A DNA stretch of 8,961 nucleotides from CAYHZL01 sp964361075 (lineage in GTDB: Bacteria; Bacteroidota; Ignavibacteria; UBA10030; UBA8401): assembly GCA_964361075.1 (NCBI GenBank), contig CAYHZL010000150.1, positions 1 to 8,961 on the forward strand, written 5' to 3'. Under the pieces are notes generated by a model. The model made no database searches. It was not told the origin of the DNA and was given only the letters and a program-made list of their open reading frames with translations. Both the position numbers and the translations under genes were made by a program. The first letter of the stretch is position 1. Every line of letters starts with the position of its first letter. Positions 1 to 4,858 of this stretch are shown in pieces.

Positions 1-687
1 ATGCACAATACAATTCAAAAATTAAAAGACGGCATCATCGTTTCGTGTCAGGCAGAAGGAAATGATCCATTTAATCATCCTCGCATGCTTGCAGCATTTG
101 CGCAAGCTGCGCAGATGGGCGGAGCCGTTGCTATTCGTGCGGAAGGAATCGAAAATATTTCCGCCATTCGTGCCGTTGTGGATTTGCCGATCATCGGAAT
201 TATATTCGGACAGTATCTGGATGAGTCGGCGCTCATCACACCTGATTTTTCAGATATTGAAAATATTCTTGAAGCCGGCGCCGACATTGTTGCGCTCGAT
301 GTAACACCACGCCTTCGACCGAACGGAATGGATGGCATCGAATTTTTTGATGAAGTGCGTAACAAATATTCTGTTCCGCTCATGGCAGATATTTCCACAT
401 TTGCAGAAGGTGTGCAAGCCGCCGAACTTGGTGCCGATGCTGTTGCGACAACTCTTTCCGGTTATACATCGTACTCAGAAACGACATCAACAGATGAACC
501 TGATTTTCAATTGATTGAAGATTTATCTCGCGTTGCCAAAGTACCGGTTATTGCAGAAGGAAGAATATGGACGCTGGATCAGGCACGTGCAGCACAACGT
601 GGCGGCGCGTTCGCGGTTGTTGTTGGCAGCGCTATCACAAGGCCGCGAGTTGTTACAAGTAAATTTGTTGATGCGTTGAAAAAATAA
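1..687 (+). CDS. nanE: NanE-type N-acetylmannosamine-6-phosphate 2-epimerase, active-site Lys replaced
   Basis: The 228-residue length and motif order match NanE, the cytosolic TIM-barrel enzyme that interconverts ManNAc-6-phosphate and GlcNAc-6-phosphate in sialic acid and amino-sugar catabolism. Visible family motifs are SCQA (14-18), GGAVAIRAEG (40-49, with Arg46), VALDVTPRLRP (97-107), LMADIST (127-133), TTLSGYT (150-156), VIAEGRI (183-189, with the acidic Glu186) and VVVGSAITRP (206-215). Two substrate-site loops are unusual. The segment normally read as I-K-R-D-Y-x-D-S is I-F-G-Q-Y-L-D-E-S (68-76) and aligns without gaps, so the catalytic Lys (Lys66 in the Clostridium perfringens enzyme) becomes Phe69. 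The loop normally containing G-E-P is G-N-D-P-F-N (20-25). Fold assignment is secure; epimerase activity is doubtful. The ATG is the first base of the window, so the ribosome-binding site and any earlier start cannot be seen. The next gene begins 45 bp downstream. Confidence 0.9.
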   Translation: MHNTIQKLKDGIIVSCQAEGNDPFNHPRMLAAFAQAAQMGGAVAIRAEGIENISAIRAVVDLPIIGIIFGQYLDESALITPDFSDIENILEAGADIVALDVTPRLRPNGMDGIEFFDEVRNKYSVPLMADISTFAEGVQAAELGADAVATTLSGYTSYSETTSTDEPDFQLIEDLSRVAKVPVIAEGRIWTLDQARAAQRGGAFAVVVGSAITRPRVVTSKFVDALKK

Positions 688-703
688 TTTATCTGAAATT
701 ATT
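683..703 (+). other. AT-only hairpin overlapping the nanE stop codon
   Basis: AATAATTT (683-690) and AAATTATT (696-703) are perfect 8-bp inverted arms around a 5-nt loop, overlapping the TAA stop. The stem contains no G-C pairs and no T-run follows, so it is at best a weak terminator or 3'-end structure and may be chance in AT-rich sequence. Confidence 0.2.
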
Positions 704-732
704 ACCCACTACACTCATTACAACTGACAACT

Positions 733-1302
733 ATGTTTTGTCCTCAATGCAACACTGAATATAATTCTGGACCAACACATTGCGCCGATTGCGGAACGGC
801 ATTAGTCGAACAACTTCCGACGCCGGAAATTACGTACAGTTGCAAACATTGTTCTCGTGAAATTGAAAAAGATAATGATTTTTGTCCGCACTGCGGAATA
901 TTATTGAAGGAACAAATATTTTTTTGCAATACGCACACGGCATCCGAGGCAAAAGGTGTTTGCGTATTGTGTCATACATTAGTGTGCGATGCGTGTCTGC
1001 ATGTAGTGAACAAAAGAATTGCTTGTGCGGAACATCGGCTTGTAGAAATTTCCGAAGGATGGGCGCTTGTATTTCAATCAACAGATTTTTATGAAGCACA
1101 GCTTGTTCGCGGGAAACTTGTGAATGCCGGAATAACAGTGAATCCGCAAAATACAATTAATGCAGGTTTCTTGATGGACGGAGCTATGGATTCCCGATTT
1201 GGCAGAAGTATTCTAAAATATCCGGTAAAACTCTTCGTTCCGCAATACGAGTATCTTGATGCGATGGATGTTCTACAGGATACAGATGGGTTGGTTGAAT
1301 AA
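733..1302 (+). CDS. Multi-zinc-finger protein with C-terminal DUF2007 domain
   Basis: This is a 189-residue cytosolic protein with no signal peptide or membrane segment. Three zinc modules can be read in order. The first is a zinc ribbon with Cys3, Cys6, Cys17 and Cys20. The second is a zinc ribbon with Cys37, Cys40, Cys51 and Cys54. The third is a B-box-like cluster with Cys65, His68, Cys77, Cys80, Cys85, Cys88, Cys98 and His101. Residues 109-182 resemble DUF2007, a small domain described only as a putative signal-transducing module: it starts W-A-L-V-F and has the helix D-F-Y-E-A-Q-L-V-R-G-K-L followed by N-A-G-I. Zinc ribbons next to DUF2007 suggest a regulatory or adaptor role, but no partner can be named. 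No Shine-Dalgarno sequence precedes the ATG (upstream bases end GACAACT). It lies 45 bp after nanE and may share its transcript. Confidence 0.9.
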   Translation: MFCPQCNTEYNSGPTHCADCGTALVEQLPTPEITYSCKHCSREIEKDNDFCPHCGILLKEQIFFCNTHTASEAKGVCVLCHTLVCDACLHVVNKRIACAEHRLVEISEGWALVFQSTDFYEAQLVRGKLVNAGITVNPQNTINAGFLMDGAMDSRFGRSILKYPVKLFVPQYEYLDAMDVLQDTDGLVE

Positions 1303-1319
1303 AGATTTATTTTCCGATA

Positions 1320-1327
1320 TATTTTTG
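1320..1327 (+). promoter_or_regulatory. Possible Bacteroidota-type -7 promoter box
   Basis: TATTTTTG fits the Bacteroidota -7 consensus TAnnTTTG, 21 bp before the first PAP2 start. The matching -33 TTTG is not present; the nearest candidate is GTTG at 1294-1297, 22 bp upstream. It would give a leader of about 15 nt. The call depends on the host using this sigma-factor consensus, which is unproven. Confidence 0.22.
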
Positions 1328-1348
1328 TAATACAATGTAACGTATACT

Positions 1349-2299
1349 ATGAAATTTTTATTTTCTATTACTATTCTGATTTTTTTGGCGGCAACACTTT
1401 CTTTTTCACAAATAGAAAGCATTGTGTTGCTTCATCCAAGAAATACTGATTCAACGTTTGTTGAACAGTATTCTGGTTCTGTTTCTTCCGGAAGTTCACC
1501 ATATTCGATGTTTGCAAAACCGCCGGAGTTGTGGAATCCAATAACATCGCTTCCGTCCACATGGAGTGCATGGAGCAAGGAAACATTTCGAAAAGAAAAT
1601 ATTCCGCTGTATGCTGGTGTTGCAGTAGCAACGACTGCGTTCGTTATTGTAGATTATGAAACGTGGACACCGTTACACAAATTGTATAAAAATAATTCTA
1701 CAGCGCGCACCGTGTTTGATTTTTTCGAATTTACGGGCGACGGAAAATTTCAGTTCGGTATTGCCGGCGCATTTGCACTGCATGGTTGGGCTACCGATAA
1801 TAATAAATCGTTGCATGTTGCCGGTCAAACAGTGGAAGCAATTCTTGCGTGCGGTGCGGTTGTGCAATTATTAAAACATCTTACCGGAAGACAAAGCCCG
1901 ATTGTTTCAACAACACCAACCGGTGTTTGGAAATTATTTCCAAATCAAATCGAATATCACAAATACATTCCGAATTACGATGCGTTTCCTTCCGGACATG
2001 TGGCAACGGCTACAACCACGTTGGTGGTGATAATGGAAAACTATCCCGAAGTTACATGGCTGCCGTATGTCGGTTACACAACTATTGCCATGCTTGGCAT
2101 TTCAATGATGGGAACGGGTACGCATTGGTTAAGCGATTACCCATTAAGTGTTCCGCTTGGATACGCATTTGCAAAAATCGTTGTTGCAAAAAACCGCGAA
2201 CATTATGGTGAAGCTGTTTCACATTCACTCACTCCGTCTGCACACGTAACAGTGCTTAATGGCAGTGTGCCTGCGATTACATTTCAATGGAGTTGGTGA
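1349..2299 (+). CDS. Exported PAP2-superfamily protein with degenerate phosphate-binding motifs
   Basis: This 316-residue protein begins with a signal peptide (about 1-20, ending F-S-Q) and carries a PAP2 / type 2 phosphatidic acid phosphatase domain, a family that removes phosphate from lipid phosphates or pyrophosphates at the membrane. Family motifs are KxxxxxxRP, PSGH and SRxxxxxHxxxD. Here motif 1 is K-H-L-T-G-R-Q-S-P (176-184), with Ser183 where Arg is expected. Motif 2 is intact: P-S-G-H, 214-217. Motif 3 is S-M-M-G-T-G-T-H-W-L-S-D (252-263), with Met253 where Arg is expected but His259 and Asp263 kept. The two lost arginines normally bind the phosphate, so activity or substrate may have changed. 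Hydrophobic stretches such as 86-102 and 160-175 suit a membrane protein. The C-terminus ends P-A-I-T-F-Q-W-S-W, shared in outline with the next gene. No Shine-Dalgarno is visible; the ATG fits the signal peptide. Confidence 0.92.
   Translation: MKFLFSITILIFLAATLSFSQIESIVLLHPRNTDSTFVEQYSGSVSSGSSPYSMFAKPPELWNPITSLPSTWSAWSKETFRKENIPLYAGVAVATTAFVIVDYETWTPLHKLYKNNSTARTVFDFFEFTGDGKFQFGIAGAFALHGWATDNNKSLHVAGQTVEAILACGAVVQLLKHLTGRQSPIVSTTPTGVWKLFPNQIEYHKYIPNYDAFPSGHVATATTTLVVIMENYPEVTWLPYVGYTTIAMLGISMMGTGTHWLSDYPLSVPLGYAFAKIVVAKNREHYGEAVSHSLTPSAHVTVLNGSVPAITFQWSW
1445..1469 (+). other. Hairpin in early coding region of first PAP2 gene
   Basis: ACTG-A-TTCAAC (1445-1455) pairs with GTTGAACAGT (1460-1469) around a GTTT loop: a 10-bp stem with one bulged A, starting about 96 nt into the gene. 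It could influence translation or mRNA stability, or be chance. Confidence 0.3.
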
Positions 2300-2303
2300 A
2301 GGA

Positions 2304-3233
2304 ATGAAAATAACAATAGTATGTCTGCTGCTTTTCTTTTCTATCACTGAGCTTTTTGCTCAGTCTGATTCTACTGCAACAGATAGCAGTGGCGCTGTAC
2401 GCCACCACGTACAGCGTGGTAGAACCATCATTGCACATCAACACGAACACAAAGGATTTTTTGGACGGCTCGGAGAAAATATTGTTCTCCAAGCCGAAGC
2501 GCCATTTACGATGACAGAGAAACAAGCGATGTGGGTTGCCGGTGGAACTGCAATTACGATTGGGCTCATTTCAATCGATGACAAAGTAGATAGAGATTAT
2601 TTCAAGAATATGGGAAGGAAAAATCGTTACATTCGCAACCAAAGTAGATTTATTACTGAACTCGGCGGCAAGTATGGTATAGGCGGCTCATTAATTTTTT
2701 CTGTGTACAGTTTTACATTGGGCGGAAAGAAAGAACAAGAAACATCGCGATTGTTAGCTGAGGCATTGATTACTTCCGGTTTGTGGGTACGAGTTGGAAA
2801 ATTAATTTTTGGACGAGAGCGACCAAGTGCAGCTTATGAATTTTCTCATGAACGCGGCGGACGATGGAATGGCGCGTTTCAGCAAACAAAAATTTTTCGT
2901 GGAGAATCTGTAACACGGTTTGATGCGTTTCCTTCCGGACATACAGCAACGGCATTTGCCATAGCAACAGTTTTTGCCGAACAATACTCGAACATCAAAG
3001 TTGTTCCTTACATTGCGTACACAACAGCATCGATCGTTGGTGTTACGAGAATGATTGAGCATACGCATTGGGCATCGGATGTATTTGCCGGCGGTGTGCT
3101 TGGCTATTTATGCGCGCAACAGGTTGTTGCAAATTTCCGCGAGAATTATTCCGATGAAACGGTGAAGACAAATCTTTCACTTGGCATATTGGATAATGGA
3201 ACTCCGGCAATAACATACTCGGTTGTGTGGTGA
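2304..3233 (+). CDS. Exported PAP2-superfamily phosphatase, canonical motifs
   Basis: This 309-residue paralog of the preceding gene has all three PAP2 motifs intact: K-L-I-F-G-R-E-R-P (166-174), P-S-G-H (210-213) and T-R-M-I-E-H-T-H-W-A-S-D (248-259). The histidines of motifs 2 and 3 act as nucleophile and acid/base in the family, so a lipid-phosphate or undecaprenyl-pyrophosphate-type phosphatase activity is plausible; the substrate cannot be read. The ATG at 2304 is preferred over one at 2259 because it opens a good signal peptide (1-20, ending F-A-Q) and lies 4 bp after the upstream stop. The purine stretch GAAGGA directly abuts it, and translational coupling is likely. The earlier start would overlap the upstream gene by 41 bp and put a poor leader before the signal peptide. 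The C-terminus ends P-A-I-T-Y-S-V-V-W, an aromatic-ended strand like its paralog's. Confidence 0.93.
   Translation: MKITIVCLLLFFSITELFAQSDSTATDSSGAVRHHVQRGRTIIAHQHEHKGFFGRLGENIVLQAEAPFTMTEKQAMWVAGGTAITIGLISIDDKVDRDYFKNMGRKNRYIRNQSRFITELGGKYGIGGSLIFSVYSFTLGGKKEQETSRLLAEALITSGLWVRVGKLIFGRERPSAAYEFSHERGGRWNGAFQQTKIFRGESVTRFDAFPSGHTATAFAIATVFAEQYSNIKVVPYIAYTTASIVGVTRMIEHTHWASDVFAGGVLGYLCAQQVVANFRENYSDETVKTNLSLGILDNGTPAITYSVVW
2346..2364 (+). other. Perfect hairpin in signal-peptide coding region
   Basis: ACTGAGC (2346-2352) and GCTCAGT (2358-2364) form a perfect 7-bp stem with a TTTTT loop, 42 nt into the second PAP2 gene. No U-run follows on the + strand, so it is not a terminator. It may be an mRNA structure. 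Confidence 0.4.
2389..2420 (+). other. Overlapping mutually exclusive hairpins in second PAP2 gene
   Basis: Three pairings compete in 32 nt. GTGGCG (2389-2394) pairs with CGCCAC (2400-2405). ACCACG (2404-2409) pairs with CGTGGT (2415-2420). CGCTGTAC (2393-2400) pairs with GTACAGCG (2409-2416). The first two can nearly coexist as adjacent hairpins, while the third excludes both. The bases encode a His/Arg-rich stretch just after the signal peptide. Confidence 0.4.
2466..2496 (+). other. Long-stem hairpin in second PAP2 gene
   Basis: CGGCTCGGAGAA (2466-2477) and TTCTCCAAGCCG (2485-2496) form a 12-bp stem with one C-A mismatch and a 7-nt loop. It is the third structured segment within the first 200 nt of this gene. 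Confidence 0.4.
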
Positions 3234-3292
3234 AAAAATTAGTTTTTAGAATTTCCTATCTAGTTGAACCTCAAAAAATCAATTATGTACAA

Positions 3293-3373
3293 AGTGATGC
3301 CATGAGTTTGTTTATCAAGAACGTGAAAATTTGAATTATTTCAGAATCATTGTATTACACTCATGGCATCACT
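3293..3373 (+). repeat. 15-bp perfect inverted repeat with 51-nt loop
   Basis: AGTGATGCCATGAGT (3293-3307) is exactly complementary to ACTCATGGCATCACT (3359-3373). The loop is 51 nt of AT-rich sequence. The right arm is followed by CGC and six T residues and lies 36 bp before the phosphohexomutase-like ATG. It could be a paired operator, a leader RNA structure, a long-loop terminator for the PAP2 genes, or the ends of a tiny foldback element; no target duplication is visible. It occupies much of the 176-bp gap between the two genes; the remainder shows nothing recognisable. Confidence 0.75.
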
Positions 3374-3409
3374 CGCATTTTTTAAGGATCAACTAACTAT
3401 AATGATGTA

Positions 3410-4384
3410 ATGAATAGTTCAATAGTTTTTGGAACCGATGGTTGGCACGGAATACTAGGGGAAGATTGCACGGATGAAAATATTCTCCGCATTGCCAACG
3501 CCTTTGCGCTCTACCTTCAGGAAAATTTTACACACCCACAAACAATTGCAATTGGTTTTGACGGCAGAAAAGATTCCCATCACTTTGCCAAAATTTTCTC
3601 AGACGTTCTTTCTTCGTACAGTTACACCGTTCTTCTATCGAACAAACTCATTCCAACTCCGATTCTTTCTTTTGCCGTGAAACATTATGGCTGTGCCGCC
3701 GGCATCATGATTACCGCAGGTTACAATCCGGGACAATTCAACGGTGTAAAATTTAAAACTAAAGACGGCAAGCCATTCCTTTCTGAAGAAACAAAAAAAA
3801 TCGAACAGTTTCTCGCAAAACCAAAAATGCTTTTACATCAAACCAAAGGAACGATAACAGAAACCGATTTCCTTCCTCCGTATTTAATGCATCTCGAATC
3901 AATTGTGGATTTTCCTGCGCTTCGTCTATTTGCGCAGAAGCCGGGAAGTAATGCCTGTGTAATAATTGATTCGATGGGAGGCGCCGGACAGATGATTCTT
4001 GAAGAAATACTTGTAGGTTTGGAATGGCGGGCGCAAACTATTTTTGGAGCGCCGGAACCAACATTTTACGACCGTTTGCCCAAGGCGATTGAAAAAAATA
4101 TGGAACCGTTGATATTTAATGTGTCCGTTACCGATGCGTTACTCGGGATTGCTACCGATGGCGATGCCGAACATTTCAGCATTACGTTTGAAGATGGCAA
4201 ATGTATGAGCGCGAAGGAAATCGAGATGGCAATGAACTTCAAAATCCAAAAGGGATTTCTTCGGGGCTATCTGTTGCAATACGATGGGTTACTTGCCGGT
4301 TTGTTGTTTGCCGAAATGATTGCCATGACCGAAAAATCTCTCCGTGAAATTGTGGAAAAAGTAACGGTGGGTTTTGTTCAATAA
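3410..4384 (+). CDS. Shortened phosphohexomutase-like protein lacking the catalytic phosphoserine
   Basis: This 324-residue protein is clearly related to alpha-D-phosphohexomutases (phosphoglucomutase/phosphomannomutase), which are usually about 450-500 residues in four domains. Domain I starts F-G-T-D-G-W-H-G (7-14). The active-site loop, normally T-A-S-H-N-P, is T-A-G-Y-N-P (102-107), so the phosphorylated Ser is Gly104 and the next His is Tyr105. Domain II is represented around P-E-P-T-F (215-219). The metal loop D-G-D-A-D-R is D-G-D-A-E-H (250-255). From there the frame passes within about 35 residues to D-G-L-L-A-G-L-L (292-299) and K-S-L-R-E-I-V (309-315), normally the end of domain III. 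The sugar-recognition G-G-E-E-S-G segment and all of domain IV are missing. Mutase activity is therefore very unlikely. The frame is open with normal-looking codons, so a binding or regulatory pseudoenzyme, or slow decay, are both possible. No Shine-Dalgarno is seen. Confidence 0.88.
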   Translation: MNSSIVFGTDGWHGILGEDCTDENILRIANAFALYLQENFTHPQTIAIGFDGRKDSHHFAKIFSDVLSSYSYTVLLSNKLIPTPILSFAVKHYGCAAGIMITAGYNPGQFNGVKFKTKDGKPFLSEETKKIEQFLAKPKMLLHQTKGTITETDFLPPYLMHLESIVDFPALRLFAQKPGSNACVIIDSMGGAGQMILEEILVGLEWRAQTIFGAPEPTFYDRLPKAIEKNMEPLIFNVSVTDALLGIATDGDAEHFSITFEDGKCMSAKEIEMAMNFKIQKGFLRGYLLQYDGLLAGLLFAEMIAMTEKSLREIVEKVTVGFVQ

Positions 4385-4410
4385 AGCGTGGTGTTAAGAC
4401 ACAGATTTTT

Positions 4411-4437
4411 TTACCACCAAGACACAAAGACACGGAG
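4411..4437 (+). repeat. Dispersed 'ACCACCAAGACAC'-type repeat fragment
   Basis: TTACCACCAAGACAC followed by AAAGACACGGAG contains a repeated A-A-G-A-C-A-C pattern. It resembles each arm core of the foldback element at 4553-4692 (ACCGCAAAG..., ACCGCAAAGACAC in reverse complement), suggesting a solitary half-copy of the same family. It lies 26 bp after the phosphohexomutase-like stop. Confidence 0.5.
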
Positions 4438-4457
4438 AAATATTCTTTCCATTCGGC

Positions 4458-4527
4458 GAAGTCGGAAAAATCATGTCAGAAGTCGGTTGGACAACTTACG
4501 GAAGTGTGGGAAATTATGTCTGAAGTC
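4458..4527 (+). repeat. 27-bp imperfect direct repeat
   Basis: Units at 4458-4484 and 4501-4527 both begin GAAGT, contain ATGTC and end GAAGTC. They match at 21 of 27 positions by manual alignment and are offset by 43 bp. The function is unknown. Confidence 0.45.
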
Positions 4528-4552
4528 TACCAAATGGGGTCTGTTCATTAAA

Positions 4553-4692
4553 GGGCAGTTCTAAAAATTCAAAAAAAGAAATTTTACCGCAAAGTCGCTA
4601 AGACGCAAAGTATTTATTATCATTTGTTTATATTTTTTTCTTCGCGCCTTTGTGTCTTTGCGGTGAAAAAAACTTAATTTTTGGAACCGCCC
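4553..4692. mobile_element. 140-bp MITE-like foldback element with TAAA flanks
   Basis: The left end GGGCAGTTCTAAAAATT (4553-4569) matches the reverse complement of the right end, GGGCGGTTCCAAAAATT (from 4676-4692), at 15 of 17 positions. Further in, ACCGCAAAG (4586-4594) faces CTTTGCGGT (4656-4664), and the similarity continues as the C-G-C / A-A-G series, so most of the element is a long imperfect inverted repeat around an AT-rich centre (about 4611-4640). TAAA lies on both sides (4549-4552 and 4693-4696) and could be a 4-bp target duplication, though in AT-rich DNA this may be chance. No transposase is encoded, so mobility would need one in trans. Confidence 0.65.
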
Positions 4693-4858
4693 TAAACTGT
4701 GTGAGTAAAAAGCGGGGCTGATGTTACGTCGGCAAAAAGCCATCCTTGCGTTTTTATATTGAAGTAATTATTATAGTGCCACAGGAAAGGTAGAAATCAT
4801 ACCTTAAAAAAACCAATATACCACTCACTCACATTCACATACATCTGTTGTTTATTTT

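Larger units (their letters stand above)
4385..4858. other. Gene-free 474-bp region rich in dispersed repeats
   Basis: No credible coding frame is present on either strand. The left part holds a dispersed repeat fragment and a 27-bp imperfect direct repeat; the centre is a 140-bp foldback element; all are listed separately. From about 4697 to 4858 the sequence is AT-rich. The only structure seen there is a weak 6-bp hairpin, AAGGTA (4787-4792) with TACCTT (4800-4805). A promoter for the next gene probably lies in this last part, but no convincing boxes were recognised. Confidence 0.7.

Noticed and set aside
2259..2303. Earlier ATG for the second PAP2 gene
   Set aside because: It would overlap the upstream gene and add 15 residues before a clean signal peptide; the ATG at 2304 fits better.
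3293..3373. Ordinary intrinsic terminator for the PAP2 genes
   Set aside because: The 51-nt loop is far longer than in normal terminators, though a T6 run follows; kept only as an alternative.
3410..4384. Frameshifted pseudogene interpretation of the phosphohexomutase-like gene
   Set aside because: No continuation of domain IV is seen in any frame downstream and the frame itself is uninterrupted; the loss looks like in-frame internal deletion plus truncation.
4388..4417. GTGGT/ACCAC hairpin after the phosphohexomutase-like gene
   Set aside because: Only 5 bp with a 20-nt loop, and the T-run lies inside the loop and not after the stem.
4561..4743. 60-codon minus-strand frame in the foldback region
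   Set aside because: Its recognisable part is only the translated inverted-repeat arm; no start context or family resemblance.
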